This document shows, piece by piece, positions 27,220-34,587 of a DNA stretch of 34,587 nt. The stretch lies in NCBI GenBank assembly GCA_012329065.1, contig JAAXPZ010000081.1, positions 1 through 34,587 of the forward strand, given 5' to 3'. The DNA comes from Sulfurovum sp. GTDB lineage: Bacteria > Campylobacterota > Campylobacteria > Campylobacterales > Sulfurovaceae. A program made the position numbers and the translations under genes. Position 1 is the stretch's first letter; each line of letters starts with the position of its first letter. Below the pieces are notes generated by a model. That model was not told the DNA's origin, searched no databases, and saw only the letters and a program-made list of their open reading frames with translations.

Positions 27220-27607
27220 TACCAATGTTTTGGTGTATGCAACGATAGACCAAGATAAAGAAAAAATGATGCTCTCTCAAAAATTAATAGCACAAGCGAT
27301 AAAGGATGATACATTTTTCATTTCTGCATTGGTATTAAGTGAATATATATTTATACTTTCTAAATTGAAAATCATTCATGAACAAGATGAAAAGCTTATA
27401 TTGTTTTCATCATTATCTCAAGGAAGTCATAATACCGATACTGTTATGGATGGATACAGCCTTTGTAAAAAAATAGATTTCTGTAAAAATATAAATGACA
27501 TGATACATGTAAAAGTAGCAGAAGAATATTGTGAGAAATTAGTTACGTTTGATAGTGACTTTAAGAAGTTGCAAAAATATACAGAACTTGAGATAGAAAT
27601 ATTATAG
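27206..27607 (+). CDS. PIN-domain ribonuclease toxin, VapC type
   Basis: A 133-residue PIN domain starting with GTG at 27206 inside the antitoxin gene. The acidic metal-binding residues are visible: D5 in MIFFDTNVLVYA, E about 46 in SEYIFILS, and an Asp near 115 in LVTFDSDFKKL, with NINDMIHVKVAEEY supplying a further acidic residue. VapC toxins cleave tRNA or rRNA sites when the antitoxin is degraded. The gene looks intact. It is the first unit downstream of addB in the AT-rich stretch. Confidence 0.85.
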   Translation: MIFFDTNVLVYATIDQDKEKMMLSQKLIAQAIKDDTFFISALVLSEYIFILSKLKIIHEQDEKLILFSSLSQGSHNTDTVMDGYSLCKKIDFCKNINDMIHVKVAEEYCEKLVTFDSDFKKLQKYTELEIEIL

Positions 27608-27633
27608 CTTATATTTTTAAGTAGAGAAAATTA

Positions 27634-27642
27634 TGCTATACT
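27634..27642 (+). promoter_or_regulatory. Extended -10 promoter for the DUF433 gene
   Basis: TGCTATACT, the same sequence as at 2943-2951, with the transcript start near 27649 and AAAGG before the ATG at 27670. Confidence 0.45.
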
Positions 27643-27669
27643 AAAACTAATAATATCCAAAGGCAAAAG

Positions 27670-27906
27670 ATGAGCAATCTACTTAAACGCATAACCATTG
27701 ACTCCGAAATATCTCATGGAAAGCCATGCATTAGAGGACTTCGTTACCCTGTAGAGATGATACTTCAGTTGCTTAGTAGTGATATGACAACCGAAGAGAT
27801 ACTTGAAGACTATAGTGACTTAGAAAAGGACGATATATTGGCATCGTTGCTGTATGCCTCAAAATTAACTGAGGTGAAGTCTACGCATAAACTAGATGCG
27901 GCCTAA
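27670..27906 (+). CDS. DUF433 antitoxin
   Basis: A 78-residue winged-helix-like protein with the family block KRITIDSEISHGKPCIRGLRYPVEMILQLL and a helical C-terminus (TTEEILEDYSDLEKDDILASLLYASKL). DUF433 proteins are usually the antitoxin of a DUF5615 (PIN-like) toxin encoded directly downstream. Here the downstream toxin is only a stub (27906-27974), so the antitoxin appears orphaned. The stop overlaps the next ATG (TAATG). Confidence 0.85.
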   Translation: MSNLLKRITIDSEISHGKPCIRGLRYPVEMILQLLSSDMTTEEILEDYSDLEKDDILASLLYASKLTEVKSTHKLDAA

Positions 27907-27974
27907 TGAAGTTTATTTTAGATGCACAGTTGCCTAAGAAGTTATCTGACTTTCTGGTATGGAAAGGGTATTAG
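27906..27974 (+). pseudogene. Truncated DUF5615-type toxin
   Basis: MKFILDAQLPKKLSDFLVWKGY then TAG after 22 codons. MKFxLDAQLPxxLxxFL is the characteristic N-terminus of DUF5615 PIN-like toxins (with D6 the first metal ligand), which are normally about 110 residues. Nothing after the stop continues the family, so the rest was deleted, not just frameshifted. The start keeps the native TAATG coupling to the antitoxin. Confidence 0.7.
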
Positions 27975-28065
27975 GCGTTCTACTTAAACTTAAATTAAAG
28001 TCATTTTAATAAGAAAAACAGACTAGTTTCTGTACAATATTCTAAAGAGTATTAGAAGGATATAA

Positions 28066-29103
28066 ATGGTGATGTCAGAAGTTTTACTACTAGAAAAAAC
28101 CAACGCTAATACATTAGATAATGAGTTAAAAAGTAGACTACTGAGCAAGAACCTTTATTATGAAATTATAGAAAGTGAAACATTTAAACGACTAAAAAAT
28201 ATCCATTTTTTAGGGGCTATTGACTATCTCTATAAAAATAAAAAAAGACATACACGATATGAGCATACTCTATCAGTAGCAAGACTAGCAGTAAGATATT
28301 CTGAATTAACAAAATTAAAATATGATGAAGAAAAATATTTAGTTGTTGCTGCACTTCTTCATGATATAGGACATGGTCCTTTATCGCATAGTATGGAGCC
28401 ATCGTTTAAAAAATTATTTAAACTTACACACCACAGTGCAGGCACAAATATAATTTTAGGAAAATCTCCCTTAGGTAGTGAGATATTTTCTATTTTAAAT
28501 AAATATAATATTGAACTAGATAAATTAATTAAACTATTAGATGGTAAAAGTAATGAAAAGTATGCTTTTGCACTAAATAACCCAATAAATATTGACACAA
28601 TAGATGGAATAGTAAGAAGTTATACATATCTTTTTTCTGCAAGAAATAAAAATAAAAATATGTCTACTATACCAAATATATATGATATTTTAGAAGCAAC
28701 AGTAAGAGTTGAAAAACAAAAATACCTTGATATTTTTTGGGAACTAAAAAATAAAGTTTATAATGAATTAATTAATAAAGAAATACATATATATGCAGAC
28801 AATTATAGTCAAAGGTTTGTCTTAAATAAAGAACAAGATATAAAAGAAGAAGATTTTTATTTATCGGAAATTGAATTTAAAAATAAATTTGATTCTCTTT
28901 TTGTAGATTTGAAAAACTTGTCAAAAATAAAAGAAAAAGAGACATCTCTCAATCTTGAATATATGAATCGACTATATAAAATAAGTTCTAGTAAATCTGT
29001 TTCAAATATAGCAGAGTATGCGACTAAATATATTTATACGAAGGAAAAAGATATATTTACTATAAAGCAAAGTATAGAAAAGACACAAAAAACTTTAATA
29101 TAG
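28066..29103 (+). CDS. HD-domain phosphohydrolase (SAMHD1/dGTPase-like)
   Basis: A 345-residue soluble protein with a complete HD domain: H67 in HTRYEHTLSVARLA, H99-D100 in ALLHDIGHGPLSH, H109, HH in LTHHSAGTN, and the final Asp in NINIDTIDGIVRS (about residue 175). The arrangement is that of COG1078 HD phosphohydrolases related to dGTPase and SAMHD1, which hydrolyse deoxynucleoside triphosphates. The C-terminal 150 residues are helical and of unknown role. ATG 28066 follows AGAAGGA. It is the first of three very AT-rich genes. Substrate is inferred only from the family. Confidence 0.8.
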   Translation: MVMSEVLLLEKTNANTLDNELKSRLLSKNLYYEIIESETFKRLKNIHFLGAIDYLYKNKKRHTRYEHTLSVARLAVRYSELTKLKYDEEKYLVVAALLHDIGHGPLSHSMEPSFKKLFKLTHHSAGTNIILGKSPLGSEIFSILNKYNIELDKLIKLLDGKSNEKYAFALNNPINIDTIDGIVRSYTYLFSARNKNKNMSTIPNIYDILEATVRVEKQKYLDIFWELKNKVYNELINKEIHIYADNYSQRFVLNKEQDIKEEDFYLSEIEFKNKFDSLFVDLKNLSKIKEKETSLNLEYMNRLYKISSSKSVSNIAEYATKYIYTKEKDIFTIKQSIEKTQKTLI

Positions 29104-29116
29104 GGCAGAGCATAAA

Positions 29117-30115
29117 ATGTATGAAAACTTTCAATCAATTAAAAAAGCAAAAGAGTATTCAGAAGATACGATTAAAAAATTAAGTAATGATTTTAAATCA
29201 AGGCTGAAGATTGATTCTGTAAAGTTTACGATTGTCACAACTGGGTCTTTTGCAAGATGTGAGGCATCAGAAGCATCAGATTTAGATTGTTTTATTATTA
29301 TTGATAATTTCGACAAGGAAGATAATAACTTTAATCAAAATGATGAGAAAATAAATACTAAAGAACTCTTGAGTAAAGCGATGAATGAAATTGTGTCAAG
29401 ATATATTAAAAAAGATGCTGGAAGTACTGGAACCTTTGGAATTGATGCTGTGGTAAAAATCGATGACTTATTAACAAACATGGGTGGTCAAAATGATGAC
29501 AATATCCAATTTAGCCGTAGGATGCTTTTCTTGTTGGAAGGTAAAAGTTTGTTTAATGATGCACTTTTTCAAACATTTAGAAGAAATCTCATTGAAAAAT
29601 ATATTAAAGAAACTGTATCAGACCATCAGTTAAGTAGGTTTTTTCTCAATGATATTATTCGTTTTTATAGAATGATGGCTACAGACTTTGAGTATAAAGT
29701 TTCAGAGGATGGAAAGTCATGGGGCGTGAGAAATATTAAATTAACATTTTCAAGAAAATTACTTTACTTTGGTGGAGTGCTTACTGTGGCTGAAACGGCA
29801 CAAAAAACAAGAGAAACAAAAATTAAGGAGACATTACTTTTGTTAGATATGTCTCCTTTGGAAAGAATAAATCATTTAGCAGTATCAGGCTCTGAAAAAG
29901 TTTTTAAATCATATGATTATTTTTTGGAAAAATTGTCCGATTCGGATATTCGAAAAGAATTAGATAAGGCAAAAGTTGAACAAATGCCAATAGATAATCC
30001 TGAAATATTTAGAGAAATGAAAAATGAAAGTAAACATTTTTCTTGGGCTTTATCTTCAGTATTAAAAAATACATATGATGATACCCATCCTATTCACCAT
30101 GCACTTATCTTTTAA
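29117..30115 (+). CDS. Nucleotidyltransferase (polymerase-beta fold), 332 aa
   Basis: The catalytic signature of the superfamily is present: GS (G43, S44) in TTGSFARCEASEASDLDCFI with D55 and D57, and a third carboxylate at D110 or D116 in FGIDAVVKIDD. After this comes a long helical part (about 150-332) with RRMLFLLEG, FFLNDIIRFYRMMATDFEYK and WGVRNIKLTFSRKLLYFGGV. It is larger than MNT antitoxins and is not a CD-NTase I recognise; no PAP/OAS signature is clear. The product (nucleotide transfer to a protein, tRNA or small molecule) is unknown. It lies 13 nt after the HD gene and its stop overlaps the next ATG. Confidence 0.75.
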   Translation: MYENFQSIKKAKEYSEDTIKKLSNDFKSRLKIDSVKFTIVTTGSFARCEASEASDLDCFIIIDNFDKEDNNFNQNDEKINTKELLSKAMNEIVSRYIKKDAGSTGTFGIDAVVKIDDLLTNMGGQNDDNIQFSRRMLFLLEGKSLFNDALFQTFRRNLIEKYIKETVSDHQLSRFFLNDIIRFYRMMATDFEYKVSEDGKSWGVRNIKLTFSRKLLYFGGVLTVAETAQKTRETKIKETLLLLDMSPLERINHLAVSGSEKVFKSYDYFLEKLSDSDIRKELDKAKVEQMPIDNPEIFREMKNESKHFSWALSSVLKNTYDDTHPIHHALIF

Positions 30116-30750
30116 TGTTGAATAAATTCTTTTTTCTTAGGCATGGGATAACCAACTTTAATAAAGCTAAAAGATATACAGGACATGAAGATATAGCATT
30201 ATCTTCTTCTGCTTATGAAGAAATTAAAAATACATTACCTTTACTAAACAATAGAAATATTTCAATAATCTACTCTAGCCCTTTATTGAGAGCTAGACAA
30301 ACAGCACATATTATTGCAAATTATTTAAGTGTTCCAATTGTAATAGTTGATGAATTTAAAGAAAGAAGTTTTGGTCTATTTGAAGGAAAAAGGAAATTAC
30401 AATATATAAAAAAATGTTTTCCTGAAGGACAGACATTATATAGCTACAGAAAACAAGTTTTAAAAGGATTAAGGAGTATTAAAATAGAAAATGATTCTTT
30501 AATTATTGCTCATTCTGGTACCTATAAAGTGTTGATGAAATATTATTATAGAATTAGTCCTAAGTATAGTGTGAAAAATAATGAATTAATATATTTTGAC
30601 TTGAAAGAAAAACATCCTACTGCAATAAACGATACAGAGTATCTTAAATCATCAAAGTGCAATGCAAAAAGATTAGATGAAGCCATAGTTGAGATTGAGA
30701 ATATGATGTTTAATGGGTTAGATAGTGATAATAAATACAATGAACAATAA
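30115..30750 (+). CDS. Histidine phosphatase family protein
   Basis: A 211-residue member of the phosphoglycerate-mutase-like superfamily: RHG (R9, H10, G11, phosphohistidine site), SSPLLRARQTAHIIA, E83 in FKERSFGLFEG and the second catalytic H133 in IAHSGTYKV. This is the layout of a two-His phosphatase acting on small phosphorylated metabolites or proteins. It shares one base with the nucleotidyltransferase stop (TAATG) and its 3' end overlaps the addA start, so addA may be translated by coupling to it. Substrate unknown. Confidence 0.85.
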   Translation: MLNKFFFLRHGITNFNKAKRYTGHEDIALSSSAYEEIKNTLPLLNNRNISIIYSSPLLRARQTAHIIANYLSVPIVIVDEFKERSFGLFEGKRKLQYIKKCFPEGQTLYSYRKQVLKGLRSIKIENDSLIIAHSGTYKVLMKYYYRISPKYSVKNNELIYFDLKEKHPTAINDTEYLKSSKCNAKRLDEAIVEIENMMFNGLDSDNKYNEQ

Positions 30751-33478
30751 CCCAAACTTCAAACCTCACCTAGCCTATTCAGCCTCAGCAGGAAGTGGAA
30801 AAACTTTTGCCTTGTCAGTTCGCTACATCTCGCTTCTATTTATGGGAGAGTCGCCATCAAGCATACTTGCAGCTACCTTTACTAACAAAGCAGCAGCAGA
30901 GATGCGGCAGAGGGTGGTGGATTCTCTTCGTAATCTTGGGGATAATGAAGCATTTTTAGGTGCTGTATTGGAGCAGACTGGGTTTTCTGAGGAGGAAATA
31001 TTTAAAAAACAGCCAGAGGTGTTGGCTAGGTTTTTGTCCCATAGTTCTTATATAGTGACACTTGACAGTTTCTTTTCTGGTATCTTGCGTTCTGCTTCGC
31101 TCGAACTTGGGCTAGAGCCAGACTTTGTGACAAAGACTGAAGGGGACGATGAGCTGGAGAAACACTTTTTAGATGAAGTGCAGGCAAACAGTTTACTTGC
31201 TAATCTGGTAAAATTGGCTATAGATATAGAAGACAAACGCTTTGGGAAGATATTTGACCTGATGCAGAACTTTTACAAGGTTGACCCTTTACTACCAAAG
31301 AAAAAAGAGAGTAACTTAGTCTTAGCTAAGCAAGAAGAAGCGTGTGAAGTGCTAAGACTCAAGATGATAAAGGCACTCACAGATGCTGGGGCAGCAGTAC
31401 GGTGTATGAAGCAGTTTGAGACGAAGAGTACTAAAGAACTTTTTACTAAAGGACTATTTGAAAAAGAGACTATAGTGGAACATTCTTGGTATAAGAAAGT
31501 GGCTAATGATGAGATAGAGGGACTCTATGCGTTCCTTAAAATTGAACTAGGTAAATGGGCAGAGGCTAGAGAATCCATAGTTTTGCATAATCTTTTTACT
31601 ATTTATGACTACTACAAAAATGCCAACATTACTAATGCTAAGAGTTCGGGTGTGCTGAGCTTTGATGACTTGACTTATTTTACCTATAGGTTACTGCATG
31701 AGAGCATCTCGAAAGAGTTTTTGTATTTTAAGATAGATGCGAAGTTTAAACATATACTGCTTGATGAGCTTCAAGATACCTCTACCTTGCAGTTTTTACT
31801 TCTCAAACCTCTCATAGATGAAATCTTTGCAGGGCAAGGGCAGAGTGAGTTTAAGTCGTTTTTTTATGTAGGGGATACCAAGCAGTCACTCTACCGTTTT
31901 CGTGGTGGAGTAGAAGAGCTTTTTGATAAGGTGGCAGAAAACTATGGGGTAGAAGTACTTCCTATGGATACCAACTACCGAAGCTCCAAGTCTGTGGTAG
32001 AGCAGGTCAATAGATGGTTTGAGCCTACCATGAAAGGCTATATTCCTCAGAAAAATAAAGCAGGGGCGAGTGAGGGCTATGTGGAAGTGCTAGAGTCTGA
32101 AGAACTCATAGACGAAGCAGTCAAGCAAAGCAAGAAGCTTTTGGAGCTAGGAGTCAATGTAGATGACATAGCTTTTCTAGTAAGTACAAACAAAGATGGA
32201 CAGACCTTACAAGAGGCTTGTCAACAGGAGGGCATTGATACGCTACTCAAAACATCTAGCTCATTAAAGAATATACCAAAAATTGCTGCATTGGTGGCAA
32301 TGACAGAGTACCTTTTCTTTGGCGAGAAGATAGATGCACAGGCGATGCTTTTAAAGGTGGGTAAAACCTTAGAGGAGATTGATGCCTCATGGTTCTCGGC
32401 GTTTATGTCTCCTCTGCAAGTGCTAGATAGGTTGGTGCGTGAGTTTGGGTATTTTGATGAGGACTTGAATGTATTGAAGCTTTTAGAGTTTGCTTCTAGC
32501 TATAACGACATACCTACTTTTGTAGAGGAGTTTAGTACTTCCAGCATTGCTGTGGCATCCAATACAATTCACGGTGCGAAGATAATGACTATACATGGCT
32601 CTAAGGGTTTGGAGTTTGAGTATGTGATACTACTAGACAAACTCACGCGTAAAAACTCTGATAAATCAGCACTACTCTACCACTATAATGAACAGCTACA
32701 TATAGACAAGATACTCTACCGTACCAAAGGAAGAGAGAACTTTGACGTTGAGTATGCTAAGATAGTAGAAGAGCGTAAGACCTCTGCAGAAAAAGACAGC
32801 ATGAATGTACTCTATGTAGCACTCACGCGTGCAGTAGAGGGGATGATAATCATACGAAAGCCTAAAGATTCTATATTTGATGCTCTTGTAATGACCCTAG
32901 TGAGATTGGGAGCATTGAGAATCAGGAATGAGGAGTTAGGAATGAGGAATGATGGTGGGCAGATGGAGTCTGCTATTGTACTATCTAATTATGGGACACA
33001 AGAAACACCTGAAAAGTCTGAAGAAGAAGAAAAAGATTACGAAGCCATACTTTTTGGTACGGCTTTGCACTATACATTAGAAATGCTAGGCTCTTTTGAT
33101 GAGATGAGTTTAAATCTCGCCATGATGTCTATGAAAAATAAATACGGACAAGAGCTTAGTGATGAAAGCATAAACGAAATAGAAAGTCGTGTAAGACTGC
33201 TCATAAAAAATGAGGAATTTCAAACTTTACTACAAAATGCACAAGTACGAAAAGAACAGTCCATCTCTTATGAGGGAGAACTAAAGCAGATAGACTTGCT
33301 CTTAGAGTATGAGGACTATAATCTAGTTATTGACTATAAGAGTTCTAAGAAGTATAGTTTGAAGCATCAGAGTCAGGTGGGGTATTATAAGAAAGCTATT
33401 GGGAATATAACGGGGAATAAGACTGAGGGGATGATTATTTACCTCTTAGATGGTACAATTAAGATAGAAAAAATATAA
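30740..33478 (+). CDS. addA: AddA-type helicase-nuclease (UvrD superfamily)
   Basis: A protein of about 912 residues, the ATP-driven helicase and nuclease partner of AddB in double-strand-end resection. ATG 30740 is preferred; GTG 30725 is possible. Motifs in order: Walker A SASAGSGKTFAL, Q-like TFTNKAAAEMRQRV, Walker B region LLDELQDTSTLQF, GDTKQSLYRFRGG, NYRSSKSVVEQVN, TIHGSKGLEFEYVILL and VLYVALTRAVEGM. The C-terminal PD-(D/E)XK nuclease has FGTALHYTLEML and LVIDYKSSKKYSLKHQSQ. Between helicase and nuclease is a short repetitive insertion (32918-32955). It is separated from addB by about 3.9 kb of accessory genes. No ribosome site is evident. Confidence 0.88.
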   Translation: MNNNPNFKPHLAYSASAGSGKTFALSVRYISLLFMGESPSSILAATFTNKAAAEMRQRVVDSLRNLGDNEAFLGAVLEQTGFSEEEIFKKQPEVLARFLSHSSYIVTLDSFFSGILRSASLELGLEPDFVTKTEGDDELEKHFLDEVQANSLLANLVKLAIDIEDKRFGKIFDLMQNFYKVDPLLPKKKESNLVLAKQEEACEVLRLKMIKALTDAGAAVRCMKQFETKSTKELFTKGLFEKETIVEHSWYKKVANDEIEGLYAFLKIELGKWAEARESIVLHNLFTIYDYYKNANITNAKSSGVLSFDDLTYFTYRLLHESISKEFLYFKIDAKFKHILLDELQDTSTLQFLLLKPLIDEIFAGQGQSEFKSFFYVGDTKQSLYRFRGGVEELFDKVAENYGVEVLPMDTNYRSSKSVVEQVNRWFEPTMKGYIPQKNKAGASEGYVEVLESEELIDEAVKQSKKLLELGVNVDDIAFLVSTNKDGQTLQEACQQEGIDTLLKTSSSLKNIPKIAALVAMTEYLFFGEKIDAQAMLLKVGKTLEEIDASWFSAFMSPLQVLDRLVREFGYFDEDLNVLKLLEFASSYNDIPTFVEEFSTSSIAVASNTIHGAKIMTIHGSKGLEFEYVILLDKLTRKNSDKSALLYHYNEQLHIDKILYRTKGRENFDVEYAKIVEERKTSAEKDSMNVLYVALTRAVEGMIIIRKPKDSIFDALVMTLVRLGALRIRNEELGMRNDGGQMESAIVLSNYGTQETPEKSEEEEKDYEAILFGTALHYTLEMLGSFDEMSLNLAMMSMKNKYGQELSDESINEIESRVRLLIKNEEFQTLLQNAQVRKEQSISYEGELKQIDLLLEYEDYNLVIDYKSSKKYSLKHQSQVGYYKKAIGNITGNKTEGMIIYLLDGTIKIEKI
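32918..32955 (+). repeat. Short tandem repeat insertion in addA
   Basis: AGGAATGAGGA occurs at 32924-32934 and again at 32938-32948 with period 14, followed by AATGATGG. It encodes RIRNEELGMRNDGGQ in the linker between the helicase and nuclease parts. It resembles low-complexity GAGGAGTTAGGAATGAGG spacers; similar strings act as ribosome sites before aroK (TAGGAGTTAGGGG), carA (AATTAGGAGAG) and ddl (GATTAGGGAAG). Confidence 0.5.
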
Positions 33479-33489
33479 AGAGAAATGAA

Positions 33490-34587
33490 ATGAAAAAAGA
33501 GATACAAAAATTTGATAAATTTATAAAAAAAGAAACAAAAAACGAGCTGAATGCTTTTGATGAAACGATTGAAATATTTATAGAGCTTATCAATCCTGAG
33601 ATTAGTACAAATCAACAAAGTCTTGTGGATAGAATGGGTGCTTATATTGAGTTCGACAGTGTGGAGAGAATTCAAACATTTTTTGACCACTATTTTGACT
33701 ATCAGAATAAAATCATAGAGCATATAGAGAGTTCACTCAGCTTGTCTAGCGAGAAAGAGTTCACTTCTTTTATGAGCGAATGGGCAAACAATCTTTTACA
33801 AACCATAGCAAAAGAAGAGAGAGTGACGGATGTGATTGAAAATGTCTATTACCTGTATGAGAGTGTAGTAGAAATGTATGGCATTGATTTGATGAAAAAT
33901 CCTGAAAATTCTCGTGATGAAATGTTAAGAGTATTTGGTTCTGAAGATGTTACAGATATGTTTTCTTTTATGATTGTAATCGCTTACGAAATGGAAGATA
34001 GTAAAGATGAAGATGAAGATGCATTGCAACGCTTAGTGGAGCTTATGATTTCTTTTAGTATTGCGATGAATCAAATACGAAAACTAAAATATGAAGAGAA
34101 TCAAAATAAAAAGGCACTCCATAACAGTTTTGGTGCTGCAGTAAATCAGCCTAACTATAATGTAGGCAGAAATGACCCGTGTCCTTGTGGAAGTGGTAAA
34201 AAATATAAAAAGTGTTGCCTTAATAAAGAAAAAACACCTTTTGAGTCTATTAAATCTTCTGAACCAGTACCTCCATTAGAGCTATTGAGAGAGGCAGAGG
34301 TAACAGAGTTTTATGCAGTGTGGTCTAGATTTATGGCATTTGCGGGGAAAGAATTTTGTGCTATGAATAATCTTCGTTATCAGGCAATTTATGAGAAAGA
34401 CAGTGGGGGTAAGTTTCTCTTAAAAGAGACCGCTGTAAAAGATAGCTATTATCTGAAACTACGAGAGTTTTTAATAGATAATTTTCAGGAACTAATCGCT
34501 AATTATATATCTTCCAAGAAAATAAGCACCTATAATGTTGGCATACTCAATATGCTCAAAGTAAAACATCTTTATTCTGATTTTTAT
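33490..34587 (+). CDS. SEC-C motif protein (3' end beyond window)
   Basis: An open frame of 366 codons runs to the window edge from ATG 33490 (MKKEIQKFDKFIKKETKNEL), 11 nt after addA. The N-terminal 220 residues are helical and acidic and have no motif I recognise. Residues 226-243 form a full SEC-C metal-binding motif, GRNDPCPCGSGKKYKKCC (CxCGSGxKxKxCC), the zinc module also found in SecA and in many proteins of unknown function. Residues 250-366 continue with WSRFMAFAGKEFCAMNN. Zinc binding is well supported; the role is not. It is probably cotranscribed with addA. Confidence 0.75.
   Translation, partial: MKKEIQKFDKFIKKETKNELNAFDETIEIFIELINPEISTNQQSLVDRMGAYIEFDSVERIQTFFDHYFDYQNKIIEHIESSLSLSSEKEFTSFMSEWANNLLQTIAKEERVTDVIENVYYLYESVVEMYGIDLMKNPENSRDEMLRVFGSEDVTDMFSFMIVIAYEMEDSKDEDEDALQRLVELMISFSIAMNQIRKLKYEENQNKKALHNSFGAAVNQPNYNVGRNDPCPCGSGKKYKKCCLNKEKTPFESIKSSEPVPPLELLREAEVTEFYAVWSRFMAFAGKEFCAMNNLRYQAIYEKDSGGKFLLKETAVKDSYYLKLREFLIDNFQELIANYISSKKISTYNVGILNMLKVKHLYSDFY

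Noticed and set aside
27087-27314. Minus-strand open frame across the antitoxin-toxin junction
   Set aside because: It is a shadow of two well-supported plus-strand genes and has no recognisable domain.

Overview
The window looks like a chromosomal segment of a free-living Campylobacterota (Epsilonproteobacteria), close to the Sulfurovum/Sulfurimonas type. The evidence is a cbb3 oxidase operon of the epsilonproteobacterial kind (ccoN-O-Q-P, then a DUF4006 protein, then FixH), a CiaB homologue, short AddB/AddA-type helicase-nucleases, AT-rich DNA, and promoters that mostly show an extended -10 (TGnTATAAT) with no clear -35. The genus is an inference from gene content; no rRNA is present to confirm it.

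Layout. 1-2823 (minus) is one very long open frame, cut by the window edge, for a secreted multidomain surface protein with a PA14 domain. 2971-4729 holds a secreted DUF4139-type protein and a small conserved protein. 4753-8172 is aroK, ispA and transketolase. A YajR-like MFS transporter (minus) is divergent from rdgB-ciaB. 12080-13406 is a divergent Fur/Zur-type regulator and znuA pair with a palindrome between them. 13535-19560 is a tightly packed housekeeping run: class V aminotransferase, hisZ, purA, a DUF507 protein, carA, ddl; it ends at a strong hairpin. 19766-24340 is the cbb3 oxidase cluster, with a tandem operator-like repeat upstream, a CcoP with only one haem-binding motif, and a 33-residue membrane peptide. 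24374 onward is addB and, after an interruption, addA (30740-33478), followed by a SEC-C protein cut by the right edge.

The most unusual part is 26840-30750. About 3.9 kb of visibly more AT-rich DNA separates addB from addA. It carries a Phd/VapC-type toxin-antitoxin pair under a perfect consensus promoter whose -10 lies inside a 25-bp palindrome, a DUF433 antitoxin with only a stub of its DUF5615 toxin, and a compact three-gene operon: HD phosphohydrolase, DNA-polymerase-beta-fold nucleotidyltransferase, histidine phosphatase. The last gene overlaps the start of addA. I do not recognise this trio as a named system. Its position inside the genes for the cell's double-strand-end-processing nuclease, next to toxin-antitoxin genes, makes it a reasonable candidate for an undescribed defence or nucleotide-signalling module. 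That role is inference.

Smaller surprises are a palindromic 81-bp element duplicated in frame inside addB, a short NEELGMRN-type repeat insertion in AddA, and a zinc-peptidase-like HEYGH motif in CiaB.
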